From the NCBI GenBank assembly GCA_030524135.1, contig JAUNHA010000023.1, positions 1 through 33,735 on the forward strand: a stretch of DNA of 33,735 nucleotides, written 5' to 3'. Origin of the DNA: Eubacteriales bacterium (lineage in GTDB: Bacteria; Bacillota; Clostridia; Lachnospirales; Lachnospiraceae). Positions 8,578-16,918 of the stretch are shown in pieces. The number at the start of each line of letters is the position of its first letter. Positions within the stretch are counted from its first letter, which is position 1. The notes beneath the pieces are model-generated. The model was not told where the DNA came from and searched no databases. It was given only the letters and a program-made list of their open reading frames with translations. A program made the translations under genes and the position numbers.

Positions 8578-9261
8578 ATGAAACGTTCCGAAATTAACAG
8601 CATTATAAAGGAAATGGAAGCGCTGATCAAAGAAAACGGCTTCCATCTGCCGCCGTTCTGCAACTGGACGCCAGAGGAGTGGAAGACAAAGGGACATGAG
8701 TACGACGAGATCAGGGACAATATGCTGGGCTGGGATATCACGGACTTCGGCCTGGGGGATTTCAACAAGGTGGGATTTGGACTTATTACCCTGAGAAACG
8801 GAAATCAGCACGATCCGAAATACAAAAAGGTATATGCGGAGAAACTTCTGTTCCTGCGCGACTGCATGCAGGCACCGATGCATTTCCACTGGATCAAGTC
8901 GGAGGATATCATCAACCGCGGCGGCGGCATCATGCAGATCAAGGTATACAATGACGACGGAAACGGCGGCCTTGCGGACACGGATGTACTTGTCAATTCT
9001 GACGGACGTTCCTATTATGTAAAGGCAGGTTCTCTTGTGACGCTTAAGCCGGGAGAGAGCATCACGATCTGGCCGCATCAGTACCATGAGTTTCATGTCG
9101 TGCCGGGCAGCGGCAGCGTGCTGATCGGAGAGGTCTCCCAGTGCAACGACGACAATACGGACAACCGTTTCTATGAGGAGATCGGACGTTTTCCTGCGAT
9201 CGAGGAGGATGAGCAGCCGTACAGGCTGCTCTGCAACGAGTATCCGCCGGCAGCGGACTGA
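8578..9261 (+). CDS. D-lyxose ketol-isomerase (cupin), EC 5.3.1.15 type
   Basis: A 227-aa protein of the D-lyxose isomerase family, which interconverts D-lyxose and D-xylulose (several members also act on D-mannose/D-fructose). It is a single-domain metal-dependent cupin. Likely metal ligands are seen as His102, His104 and Glu109 in MHFHWIKSEDI, plus a second His cluster around 167-173 (WPHQYHEFH). GGGGAGGG immediately upstream of the ATG at 8578 is a strong binding site. It follows the sensory operon by about 160 nt, which suggests the sugar imported and sensed upstream is metabolised as an aldopentose or hexose. Exact substrate preference is an inference. Confidence 0.88.
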   Translation: MKRSEINSIIKEMEALIKENGFHLPPFCNWTPEEWKTKGHEYDEIRDNMLGWDITDFGLGDFNKVGFGLITLRNGNQHDPKYKKVYAEKLLFLRDCMQAPMHFHWIKSEDIINRGGGIMQIKVYNDDGNGGLADTDVLVNSDGRSYYVKAGSLVTLKPGESITIWPHQYHEFHVVPGSGSVLIGEVSQCNDDNTDNRFYEEIGRFPAIEEDEQPYRLLCNEYPPAAD

Positions 9262-9339
9262 TCATATGTAAGTTCTTCTGAAATGTTTCTTTGCTGAAAT
9301 ATTCAGTGAAGCGGAACCGGAAAACAGACGGAGGCAGTT

Positions 9340-9726
9340 ATGATAAGTGAATATTTAAACGGTATTCAGCATATCGGGATACCGACAACACATTTTGATG
9401 AGACAAGAGCATTTTATGAGAAGCTGGGATTTACGGTCGTACATGAGCCGGACGCGGAAAAGTGCGGACAGCGCATTATGTTCATGCAGCTTAAGAATCT
9501 GATGCTCGAGTTTTATGAGGAGGCTGAGAGCGGGATCGCGGGAGCGATCAATCATATCGCGATCGACTGCTCGGATGTAGACAAAGCATTTGAAGAGGCG
9601 GGAAAGCTCGGTCTTACAGTCGTGAGCAACGGGATCGAAGCGCTGCCGTTCTGGGAGAAGGGGATCCGTTTCTTTATTGTGGAAGGACCGAATAAGGAAC
9701 GCGTGGAGATCGACCAGAAACTGTAA
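9340..9726 (+). CDS. VOC (glyoxalase/bleomycin resistance) family protein
   Basis: A 128-aa single vicinal-oxygen-chelate domain with two beta-alpha-beta-beta-beta halves. The first half starts with IQHIGIPTTHFDETRAFYEKLGF and the second with INHIAIDCSDVDKAFEEA. A His at each module start and a Glu in MLEFYEE and RVEIDQ fit metal binding. The family includes lactoylglutathione lyase-like enzymes, isomerases and epimerases; the reaction cannot be assigned. It follows the lyxose isomerase by 78 nt and precedes a terminator, so it may be co-transcribed and act on the same sugar route. Confidence 0.82.
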   Translation: MISEYLNGIQHIGIPTTHFDETRAFYEKLGFTVVHEPDAEKCGQRIMFMQLKNLMLEFYEEAESGIAGAINHIAIDCSDVDKAFEEAGKLGLTVVSNGIEALPFWEKGIRFFIVEGPNKERVEIDQKL

Positions 9727-9792
9727 CAGATGCTGTCATACGGAAGATTTTGTGAAACAGTAAAGTGAAGATCCGGGAGAACCGGAAAAAAG

Positions 9793-9825
9793 TGCGTCGG
9801 ACATGAAACATGCCTGACGCATTTT
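9793..9825 (+). terminator. Rho-independent terminator after VOC gene
   Basis: A long stem pairs TGCGTCGG (9793-9800) with CTGACGCA (9814-9821) and continues through CATG/CATG around an AAA loop with one mismatch, followed by four T residues. It rules out the ATG at 9810 as the start of nrdA, since that codon is inside the stem. Confidence 0.85.
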
Positions 9826-9881
9826 GGCGCTCTGCCGTATATAAAATAAAGACAGGAAAAGAGGAATCGAAGAACCGGAAT

Positions 9882-12407
9882 ATGAAGGAAATTATGAAAA
9901 GAAGCGGCCAGAAGGAGCCGTACTGCGGAGAAAAAATAGAACGGGCAATTGAAAAATCCTTTCAAAGCGTCGGAACAGCGCTTTCAAAGGAGGAGGGTGC
10001 CGCTCTGTTAAAGCATGTGGAAGAACTGCTGCTGAAGGATGAGGCAAAGATGCTCAGCGTCGAGCTGATCCAGGACAGAGTGGAAGAAACGCTGATGCAG
10101 CAGGGATATTTTAAGGAAGCAAAGAGCTATATCCTGTACCGACAGAAACGCACGGAGCTCAGAAAGGTCAGACAGCAGATCGCGGAGCTTGCGGAAGATG
10201 AGGGTCTGCTTCCCATCCTTTCGGATATTCAAAAGGAGTTTCCGGAGGAGGAATATTCACTTACAAAGCTTAGCGCAAAGTTTGCGGGCTTTACCAAATC
10301 CGGCATGAATAAAAGGGAAAAGGAAGAGGCACTTCTGAAGGCGGCGGTCGAGCTCACTTCCCAGGAGGCGACGCGCTGGGAAAATATCGCGGCGTGGATC
10401 CTTGCGTACCAGTTTCACAGGGGACTTTGCGAAGAGGAAGAAAAGCGCGGTATTACGGATTTCTATGAGAAGATCCGGTATCTTACAGACGAGGGCTTGT
10501 ACGGCAGTTATATCCTGGAGCATTATTCCAGAAAAGAGATCCTGGAGGCAGCAGAATATCTTGATAACGGGCGTGACAGGCTGCTGAATTATTCCGGTCT
10601 TGATCTGATGATCCGGAGATATACGATCCATACGCATAATCATATCGTGCTTGAGAGCCCGCAGGAGATGTTTCTCGGCATCGCTCTGCATCTTGCGATG
10701 GAAGAGCAGGATAACCGCATGCACTGGGTGAGAAAGTTCTATGACATGCTCTCAAGGCTGGAGGTGACGATGGCGACGCCGACGACTTCCAACGCCAGAA
10801 AGCCCTATCATCAGCTTTCCTCCTGTTTTATTGACACCGTGCCGGATTCGCTCAAAGGTATTTTCAGATCGGTCAGCAATTTCGCGGAGGTGTCAAAGTA
10901 CGGCGGAGGCATGGGCATGTACTTTGGAAAGGTCCGCGCGAAGGGCGGCTCGATCAGAGGCTTTGAAGGTGCGGCCGGCGGCGTGATCCGCTGGATCCGT
11001 ATCGTCAATGATACGGCGGTCGCCGTGGATCAGCTCGGCATGCGCCAGGGGGCGGTCGCGGTCTACCTCGACGCCTGGCATAAGGATCTGCCGGAGTTCC
11101 TTAATCTGCGGACAAACAACGGTGACGACCGTATGAAGGCGCACGATGTATTTCCGGCGGTCTGCTATCCGGATCTGTTCTGGAGAATGGCTTCGGAAAA
11201 TCTGGACCAGGACTGGTACATGATGTGTCCGCATGATATTCTCGTGACAAAAGGCTACGCGCTTGAGGATTATTATGGAGAGGAATGGGAAAAGCGCTAC
11301 CGGGACTGCGTCAACGATCCGCGGATCGACAAACGTGTGATCTCATTAAAGGAGATCGTGCGTCTGGTGCTGAAATCGGCAGTGGAGACCGGGACGCCGT
11401 TTACCTTTAACAGAGACCTCGTAAACCGTGCCAATCCGAACGGCCATGAGGGTATGATCTACTGCTCCAACCTCTGCACGGAGATCGCTCAGAATATGAA
11501 GGCGATCGAGAGCGTTCAGACGGAGATAAAGACGGAGGAGGGCGATACGGTCGTTGTAAACACGACGAGACCGGGAGAGTTTGTGGTCTGCAATCTGGCG
11601 TCGCTTTCACTCGGACATCTGCCGGTGCAGGACGAGGACTATATGCGGGATGTGATCCGCACCGCTGTCCGCGCGCTTGATAATGTCATCGACCTCAATT
11701 TCTATCCGGTGCCCTATGCGAAGATCACGAACCGCAAATACCGGGCGATCGGACTCGGATGCAGCGGATATCATCATATGCTGGCAAAGGCCGGTATCAT
11801 GTGGGAATCAGAGGCGCATCTGGAATTTGTGGACAGGGTATTTGAGACGATCAATTATGCGGCGATCGAGGCTTCTGCGGATCTTGCTGCGGAGAAAGGC
11901 AGATACAGTCTGTTCGAAGGAAGCGACTGGCAGACGGGCGCTTACTTTGAAAAGAGAGAATATCATGGAGAAAAGTGGGACGCGCTCAGAAGAAAGGTTG
12001 CTGAGAATGGCATGAGAAACGGCTGGCTGCTTGCGATCGCACCGACAGGCTCCACCTCGATCCTCGCAGGCACGACGGCCGGTGTGGATCCCGTGATGAA
12101 TAAGTTTTTCCTGGAGGAGAAAAAGGGAACCATGCTTCCGCGCGTGGCGCCGGATCTGAGTGCGGATACCTACTGGTATTATAAAAATGCACATCTCATC
12201 GACCAGACCTGGAGCGTGCGCGCATGCGGCGTGCGCCAGCGCCACATCGATCAGGCGCAGAGCATCAACCTCTATATTACAAATGATTATACGCTGCGGC
12301 AGGTTCTCAACCTGTACATCAAAGCATGGGAATGCGGCGTAAAGACGATTTACTATATCCGTTCCAAATCGCTCGAGGTAGAGGCGTGCGAGAGCTGCAG
12401 TGCGTAA
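9882..12407 (+). CDS. nrdA: Ribonucleoside-diphosphate reductase, alpha (catalytic) subunit
   Basis: Large subunit of class I ribonucleotide reductase, making dNDPs from NDPs with the radical-carrying beta subunit encoded 15 nt downstream. An N-terminal ATP-cone (MKEIMKRSGQ ... GEKIERAIEKSF) implies allosteric activity control by ATP/dATP. Catalytic landmarks are intact: the Cys in LSSCFID (about residue 314), the thiyl Cys and Glu in SNLCTEI (Cys about 532), the second redox Cys in VVCNLAS (about 570), the phosphate-binding APTGSTSIL and the tyrosine pair of the radical path in KTIYYIRSK. The C-terminal CESCSA tail provides the thiol-exchange cysteines. 841 aa. The start at 9882 is chosen because an upstream ATG at 9810 lies in a terminator; an ATG at 9894 is the alternative. 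Confidence 0.95.
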   Translation: MKEIMKRSGQKEPYCGEKIERAIEKSFQSVGTALSKEEGAALLKHVEELLLKDEAKMLSVELIQDRVEETLMQQGYFKEAKSYILYRQKRTELRKVRQQIAELAEDEGLLPILSDIQKEFPEEEYSLTKLSAKFAGFTKSGMNKREKEEALLKAAVELTSQEATRWENIAAWILAYQFHRGLCEEEEKRGITDFYEKIRYLTDEGLYGSYILEHYSRKEILEAAEYLDNGRDRLLNYSGLDLMIRRYTIHTHNHIVLESPQEMFLGIALHLAMEEQDNRMHWVRKFYDMLSRLEVTMATPTTSNARKPYHQLSSCFIDTVPDSLKGIFRSVSNFAEVSKYGGGMGMYFGKVRAKGGSIRGFEGAAGGVIRWIRIVNDTAVAVDQLGMRQGAVAVYLDAWHKDLPEFLNLRTNNGDDRMKAHDVFPAVCYPDLFWRMASENLDQDWYMMCPHDILVTKGYALEDYYGEEWEKRYRDCVNDPRIDKRVISLKEIVRLVLKSAVETGTPFTFNRDLVNRANPNGHEGMIYCSNLCTEIAQNMKAIESVQTEIKTEEGDTVVVNTTRPGEFVVCNLASLSLGHLPVQDEDYMRDVIRTAVRALDNVIDLNFYPVPYAKITNRKYRAIGLGCSGYHHMLAKAGIMWESEAHLEFVDRVFETINYAAIEASADLAAEKGRYSLFEGSDWQTGAYFEKREYHGEKWDALRRKVAENGMRNGWLLAIAPTGSTSILAGTTAGVDPVMNKFFLEEKKGTMLPRVAPDLSADTYWYYKNAHLIDQTWSVRACGVRQRHIDQAQSINLYITNDYTLRQVLNLYIKAWECGVKTIYYIRSKSLEVEACESCSA

Positions 12408-12422
12408 CAGAAGGGAGAAAAA

Positions 12423-13487
12423 ATGCTGGATAAAAACGAAATGATAAAGGCGCTTCCGCATAAGCCGCTGTTCAATCCGGACGGCGACACAGACGTGCGC
12501 GAGCGCCGGATGATCGGCGGAAACACGACAAACTTAAACGACTTCAACAACATGAAATATCCCTGGGTATCAGACTGGTACCGTCAGGCCATGAACAATT
12601 TCTGGATTCCGGAGGAAATCAATCTGAGCCAGGATGTAAAGGATTATCCGAAGCTTGGCAGTGCGGAACGCACAGCTTACGACAAGATCCTGTCCTTCCT
12701 CGTGTTTCTCGACAGCATCCAGACCGCAAACCTGCCATGCGTCGGCGAATACATTACGGCGAATGAGGTCAATCTGTGCCTGAACATCCAGACCTTCCAG
12801 GAGTGCGTGCATTCACAGTCCTATTCCTATATGCTTGATACGATCTGCTCGCCGGACGAGCGCAATGACATCCTCTATCAGTGGAAGACGGATGAGCATC
12901 TGTTAAAGCGCAATGAGTTCATCGGAAATATTTACAATGAGTTTCAGACGAAAAAGGATGCAAGAACACTTCTTAAGGTTATGACCGGAAACTTTATCCT
13001 TGAAGGTATTTATTTCTATTCCGGCTTTATGTTTTTCTATAATCTGGCGCGCAACAACAAGATGCCGGGCTCGGCACAGGAGATACGCTACATCAACCGT
13101 GATGAAAATACGCATCTGTGGCTGTTCCGCAATATTATCCGCGAGCTGCAGAAGGAAGAGCCGGAACTCTTCGACGAGGAGATGGTCGGCACGATGCGGG
13201 AGATGATCAAAGAGGGCGTGCGCCAGGAGATCGCATGGGGCCACTATGTGATCGGGGATAATATCCCGGGACTCACAAAGCAGATGGTGACAGACTACAT
13301 CGAGTACCTCGGAAACCTCCGCTGGACCTCCCTCGGCTATGAGACGCTCTATCCGGGAAAGGAGGCGGAACCCGAGGATATGGCCTGGGTATCCAATTAT
13401 TCCAATGCCAATATGGTAAAGACAGATTTCTTTGAGGCGAGATCAACGGCCTATGCGAAATCGACGGCATTAGTAGATGATCTGTAA
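12423..13487 (+). CDS. nrdB: Ribonucleoside-diphosphate reductase, beta (radical) subunit
   Basis: Ferritin-like small subunit (354 aa) that generates the radical for the alpha subunit. Metal ligands and radical Tyr are visible: an Asp in VFLDSIQTAN, Glu and His of the ECVHSQSY motif, and Glu/His in RDENTHLWLF. The Tyr in SQSY aligns with the radical tyrosine of E. coli NrdB, so this is a tyrosyl-radical enzyme, not a Phe-substituted class Ic. AAGGGAG precedes the ATG. No nrdI gene is adjacent, so a class Ib manganese system is not indicated by context, but subclass and metal are not decided by sequence reading alone. A terminator follows the gene. Confidence 0.94.
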   Translation: MLDKNEMIKALPHKPLFNPDGDTDVRERRMIGGNTTNLNDFNNMKYPWVSDWYRQAMNNFWIPEEINLSQDVKDYPKLGSAERTAYDKILSFLVFLDSIQTANLPCVGEYITANEVNLCLNIQTFQECVHSQSYSYMLDTICSPDERNDILYQWKTDEHLLKRNEFIGNIYNEFQTKKDARTLLKVMTGNFILEGIYFYSGFMFFYNLARNNKMPGSAQEIRYINRDENTHLWLFRNIIRELQKEEPELFDEEMVGTMREMIKEGVRQEIAWGHYVIGDNIPGLTKQMVTDYIEYLGNLRWTSLGYETLYPGKEAEPEDMAWVSNYSNANMVKTDFFEARSTAYAKSTALVDDL

Positions 13488-13500
13488 ATCAGGGCAAAAG

Positions 13501-13531
13501 ACAGCGCTCCCGCTTCCGGGGCGCTGTTTCT
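13501..13531 (+). terminator. Rho-independent terminator after nrdB
   Basis: ACAGCGC (13501-13507) pairs with GCGCTGT (13521-13527), extended inward by T-G and C-G pairs, followed by TTTCTCT. Confidence 0.8.
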
Positions 13532-13611
13532 CTAAAAAGCTTTTCTAAAAATGATATTGAATTTGCTTCCCCGCGGCAGGAGAACGCAGGAGAAGGCGTA
13601 CACTTTTCTGC

Positions 13612-13640
13612 TTGCAATAAAGGGAGATTTTCGATACAAT
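13612..13640 (+). promoter_or_regulatory. Promoter of tRNA-Leu
   Basis: TTGCAA (13612-13617) and TACAAT (13635-13640) are spaced by 17 nt; the tRNA begins 13 nt after the -10. Confidence 0.8.
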
Positions 13641-13652
13641 ACATTGTTGTAT

Positions 13653-13732
13653 GCGGATATGGCGGAATAGGCAGACGCGCTGGATTTAGGTTCCAGTCCG
13701 AGAGGGTGCAGGTTCAAGTCCTGTTATCCGCA
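13653..13732 (+). tRNA. tRNA-Leu (anticodon UAG)
   Basis: Acceptor strands GCGGATA (13653-13659) and TATCCGC (13725-13731) with discriminator A at 13732. The anticodon stem CTGGA/TCCAG encloses TTTAGGT, giving anticodon TAG at 13687-13689. A short variable-arm stem (CCGAGAGGG region) marks it as a class II tRNA, as expected for Leu, and the T-loop is GGTTCAAGTCC. CCA is not encoded. Confidence 0.95.
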
Positions 13733-13744
13733 GTATGATTTTAA

Positions 13745-13790
13745 GGGGGCTTATCCTTGCTTATAGAAGGTGGGGATAAGCCCTTATTTA
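13745..13790 (+). terminator. Terminator of tRNA-Leu
   Basis: GGGCTTATCC (13747-13756) pairs perfectly with GGATAAGCCC (13774-13783), followed by TTATTTAT. It also separates the tRNA from the convergent regulator gene. Confidence 0.75.
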
Positions 13791-13815
13791 TAGCCATTTT
13801 AGAACCTCAGTATGC

Positions 13816-15600
13816 TTATTTTTTCAAATGTCTCCAGATTGCGCTTCGGCTGATGCCGAGGCGCTTTGCAGCTGCTGATTGATTACCGCCGCATTCTTCG
13901 ATGACACGGCGTATAATCTCGTCTTCCATTTCTGCAAGCGTCCGGTTCAGGTCAAATCGTTCCGGAAGCGTCAGCGCGGAAGTGGCTACCGGGGAACTGG
14001 TTTCGAGCTGCAGGATTTTCCGTACGTCAGATTGAGGAACAGAGGATCCGGCACTCATTGTTACAAGATCCTGCAAAACCCGTTTTAACTGAGTGTAATT
14101 GTGTGGCCAGAGGAAGTCCTGCATCAGCTTTGTACCTGCTCCGTCCATGCCCAGAATATCTTTTGCCTGCTGAACACTAAGCTGATTGATATAAAGGCTG
14201 ATAAGCGCGGGAATCCTTGCCCGCTGTTCTCTGAGCGGCGGAAGACAGAGTGTAAGGCAGCAGAGGCTGTCGATGATATCCGCAGCTGCTTCAGAAATAT
14301 GTTCCCCAAAGGCGCATGTACAGGAAAAAATGACACGATTTCTCCGGCAGACCTCCATATCTGAGAGCAGCGCCTTAAGCTGCAGCCGCATGGGTGCGGA
14401 AAGCGCCTCCAGATGGGAGATAAAGATTGTTGTCTGAGTCTGTGCAAAAGGCGAATTATGGTGTCCCTGCAGATACTCCCAGGCACGATCATTTAAAAGT
14501 GCGCAGTTGATGCAGACAAGTGGATGGCTGCACAACTCGCTGCGCGCATAGAGCACAAAGGCAACCGGTTCCTTTCCCGTCCCTTCTTCTCCCAGAATTG
14601 CGATCGGACGATTGGAAGCGTTGAGCCGTGAGATGTCCGGTTCAAGAGACGCAACGGCGCCTGTTACACTGAAGAAACCGTCATAAAAACTCTGCTGAGC
14701 TTCCTGTTTTGTATAGTAGCGAATCGCATGTCTGCTTACGGAAACCGGTGCGCGGCTCCGGCTGAAATAAAAGGTTGTGTAGGTTCGGTCCAGCAAGGAA
14801 AACTGACGGCACTTGATTGTATAAAGCACTCCGCCGAGCGATTTTACGATACGCCGGGGCTCATCAGGCGTACAATATTCGATTTCTGATTTTAACATTT
14901 CCAGAACCTGTTTTCTGTTTTCCCGGGATATCGTTGAAAAGTAAAGATTCCGGTTCTCATCAAATACGACAGTTTCATTTGACTGGCCGTTTATCGTTTC
15001 ACGCAGAAAATGGTTTTCCGACTGCAGGTTGTCAAGTGTGCGGCAAAGCTCCAGAACCATATCAAATGCTTTACGGATGCTTTCAATGCCGGAAGTAATC
15101 AGAATTGCGTTGAGGCCGAGCTGTTTTGCAATGGTTGAGGCGATCATATCGCAGAGAATGAGGCGATAGCCCTGTTCCCAAACCGTCTGTACCGTATCGG
15201 CGACTTCATTTTCATGATGAACTTCAAAGCTGTTGATCTCGATTTTGAGAAGGCGCGCAAGAGCCTCCGTACTGATAACGACGTTTGGAAAACCGATCAT
15301 AGCTACAGGTCCGGGAATGGCTTCCGCAAAATTCAGCGCCCGGAGAATATCATATTCTGTGATTGGAATCTCAACAACCGGCAGTGACAGACGCTCCCGA
15401 AGCAGACGTGCCGTTCCGCCGCGGGAAACGATTACGTCATAATCAGCATGAAAATTTGCCTGAGCTGCTTCAACACCTCGTTCCAGATCACCGATGACAA
15501 CATTGAGTTCAAGCGTTGCATATTCTGAGGCGACACGCCGCAGAATTAATTCCAGTTCCTTATAGGGTGCGATAGCAAGCACTCTGATTTTTCTCAGCAT
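13816..15600 (-). CDS. PrpR-like transcriptional regulator with degenerate AAA+ domain (sigma-54 contact lost)
   Basis: A 594-aa regulator divergent from the acid-sugar operon. Residues 1-190 match the PrpR N-terminal sensor fold (KIRVLAIAPYKEL ... SRGGTARLL ... GFPNVV). A PAS-like linker follows (about 205-290). The AAA+ region keeps Walker A (GEEGTGKE, 337-344), LPPLREQR (454-461) and the WPHNYTQLKRVL segment, but the GAFTGA loop is absent, replaced by a shortened WEYLQGHHNSPFAQ stretch, and the Walker B acidic pair is replaced by IFISHLEAL. A Fis-type helix-turn-helix ends the protein (GNQSAAAKRLGISRSAIWRHL). I infer a sigma-54-independent regulator in the manner of TyrR. The start at 15600 has GGAGGAGG upstream; a 43-residue in-frame extension to 15729 has no such support. 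Probable target: the operon starting at 15806. Confidence 0.88.
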   Translation of the reverse strand: MLRKIRVLAIAPYKELELILRRVASEYATLELNVVIGDLERGVEAAQANFHADYDVIVSRGGTARLLRERLSLPVVEIPITEYDILRALNFAEAIPGPVAMIGFPNVVISTEALARLLKIEINSFEVHHENEVADTVQTVWEQGYRLILCDMIASTIAKQLGLNAILITSGIESIRKAFDMVLELCRTLDNLQSENHFLRETINGQSNETVVFDENRNLYFSTISRENRKQVLEMLKSEIEYCTPDEPRRIVKSLGGVLYTIKCRQFSLLDRTYTTFYFSRSRAPVSVSRHAIRYYTKQEAQQSFYDGFFSVTGAVASLEPDISRLNASNRPIAILGEEGTGKEPVAFVLYARSELCSHPLVCINCALLNDRAWEYLQGHHNSPFAQTQTTIFISHLEALSAPMRLQLKALLSDMEVCRRNRVIFSCTCAFGEHISEAAADIIDSLCCLTLCLPPLREQRARIPALISLYINQLSVQQAKDILGMDGAGTKLMQDFLWPHNYTQLKRVLQDLVTMSAGSSVPQSDVRKILQLETSSPVATSALTLPERFDLNRTLAEMEDEIIRRVIEECGGNQSAAAKRLGISRSAIWRHLKK

Positions 15601-15667
15601 AAAGATCCTCCTCCGGTTTATAATCAGATGCCAAAGAAATTGCTTCAAATTACGACACATTTGCTTT

Positions 15668-15696
15668 ATTTTACCTGTATTTCTGAACAATGTCCA
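15668..15696 (-). promoter_or_regulatory. Promoter of the PrpR-like regulator gene
   Basis: Read on the minus strand, TGGACA (15691-15696) and TAAAAT (15668-15673) are 17 nt apart. The leader to the start at 15600 would be about 60 nt. Confidence 0.55.
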
Positions 15697-15711
15697 TATT
15701 AAAGCAAAATT

Positions 15712-15728
15712 TGTTTTGTTTTGAAACA
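15712..15728. promoter_or_regulatory. Operator site A, imperfect TGTTTCA-N3-TGAAACA palindrome
   Basis: TGTTTTG-TTT-TGAAACA: 12 of 14 arm positions match the consensus palindrome. It lies upstream of both divergent promoters, about 60 nt from the predicted regulator start, fitting autoregulation and/or activation of the operon. Confidence 0.5.
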
Positions 15729-15767
15729 TAATATTAATGAAAATTGATGGTATTTACGGGAGTAAAT

Positions 15768-15776
15768 TGTTAGAAT
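15768..15776 (+). promoter_or_regulatory. Extended -10 promoter of the acid-sugar operon
   Basis: TG-T-TAGAAT at 15768-15776 forms an extended -10. No good -35 lies 16-18 nt upstream, as expected for a regulated promoter. The predicted start near 15783 falls inside operator site B. Confidence 0.5.
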
Positions 15777-15793
15777 TGTTTCAAAATGAAAGG
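15777..15793. promoter_or_regulatory. Operator site B, TGTTTCA-N3-TGAAA palindrome at the predicted transcription start
   Basis: TGTTTCA-AAA-TGAAAgg matches 12 of 14 arm positions and directly abuts the -10 element, which by position suggests repression when occupied. The last two bases are already part of the ribosome binding site AGGAGG. Confidence 0.5.
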
Positions 15794-15805
15794 AGGGGGG
15801 ACTAG

Positions 15806-16816
15806 TTGAAGTTTGTAATGACACAGGCACTTGCCGGAGAAGGTGTAAAAGTACTGAAAAAAGAAGCTGGGGAAGATCTTGAGATCGTGGTTGCTGATAA
15901 AGGGAATCCCAACGATTACCTGGAGGAGATGCAGGATGCTGACGCATTGATCGTACGGATCGGTTCCTGCGACAGGAAAGCAATCGAAAACAGTCCGGCA
16001 CTCCGGGTGATCGGACGTACTGGTATCGGATTTGACAGCATTGATATCAATGCTGCAACAGAAAGCGGTATTCCGGTTGTGATTACACCCGGCGCAAGTG
16101 CAAGAAGCGTGGCGGAGCATACGATGGCAATGCTGCTTGCATTATCAAAAAATCTGTCAGAGATGCATTCTGAACTGCTGCAGGGAAACTGGCAGATCCG
16201 GGATTCCGGCAAATCGTTTGAGCTTTATGGAAAGACAATTGGAATCATAGGAACCGGAGCGGTTGGACGCGCGCTTATTCCTATGTGTAAGGGCTTTGGC
16301 ATGAATGTGATCGGCTATCATCCGCGGCTTTCTAAAACTGAAAAGAAAGCCTTCGGCATTTCTTTTGCCTCAGATCTCAAAGAATTGCTTTGCGTATCCG
16401 ATATTCTGACCCTGCATGTTCCGCTTAAGGAGGATACCCGTAAAATGATCGGAGTAGAAGAAATTAATCTGATGAAAACAGGATCGATTTTGATTAACTG
16501 CAGCAGAGGAGGCGTTGTAGACGAGGCTGCACTAGTAAAAGCGCTCGAAACGGGGAAGCTTGCAGGAGCAGGGACAGATGTCTTCGAAATGGAACCCCCA
16601 AAAACGGAAAGCGGCATTCTGCACGCGCCGAATCTGCTAGTTACACCGCATGCTGCAGCGCTTACAAAGGAGGCTGCAGCGCAGACGGCTGTACAATGTG
16701 CTGCCGGATGTCTGGCTGTGCTTCGCGGGGAACAGTGGCAGGCGGTAGCAAATCCGGAAGTCTATCAACATCCGCGGTGGAAAGAACGGATGTCTCAAAA
16801 TGAAACATCAAAATAG
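15806..16816 (+). CDS. NAD-dependent D-2-hydroxyacid dehydrogenase (phosphoglycerate dehydrogenase-like)
   Basis: A 336-aa two-domain enzyme that interconverts a 2-hydroxyacid and a 2-keto acid with NAD(H). The Rossmann motif GIIGTGAVGRAL lies near residue 140, and the catalytic triad of the family is visible: Arg in NCSRGGVVDE, Glu in DVFEMEPPK and His in TPHAAA. No C-terminal ACT domain, so it is not a regulated serine-biosynthesis enzyme. It starts with TTG at 15806 behind AGGAGGGGGG. First gene of the acid-sugar cluster. Likely substrates in this setting are glycerate/hydroxypyruvate, glycolate/glyoxylate, or the four-carbon acid itself; none can be chosen from sequence. Confidence 0.88.
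   Translation: MKFVMTQALAGEGVKVLKKEAGEDLEIVVADKGNPNDYLEEMQDADALIVRIGSCDRKAIENSPALRVIGRTGIGFDSIDINAATESGIPVVITPGASARSVAEHTMAMLLALSKNLSEMHSELLQGNWQIRDSGKSFELYGKTIGIIGTGAVGRALIPMCKGFGMNVIGYHPRLSKTEKKAFGISFASDLKELLCVSDILTLHVPLKEDTRKMIGVEEINLMKTGSILINCSRGGVVDEAALVKALETGKLAGAGTDVFEMEPPKTESGILHAPNLLVTPHAAALTKEAAAQTAVQCAAGCLAVLRGEQWQAVANPEVYQHPRWKERMSQNETSK
16791..16807. promoter_or_regulatory. Operator site C, near-perfect TGTTTCA-N3-TGAAACA palindrome
   Basis: TGTCTCA-AAA-TGAAACA differs from the perfect palindrome at one arm position. It sits at the last codons of the dehydrogenase gene, upstream of the TAXI transporter gene. Confidence 0.55.
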
Positions 16817-16826
16817 ATAAAATATG

Positions 16827-16855
16827 TTGAAACAAGGACAAATAATTGGTAAAGT
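16827..16855 (+). promoter_or_regulatory. Weak internal promoter before the TAXI gene, with operator half-site D
   Basis: TTGAAA (16827-16832) and TAAAGT (16850-16855) are 17 nt apart. The -35 overlaps a TGAAACA half-site at 16828-16834. The -10 matches only four of six positions, so the assignment is tentative. Confidence 0.3.
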
Positions 16856-16918
16856 TGTGGCATAAAGAAAAACATGCGAACCAAATAGGTGGCAAAATGT
16901 CTGGGCAAAGTCGAAAAG

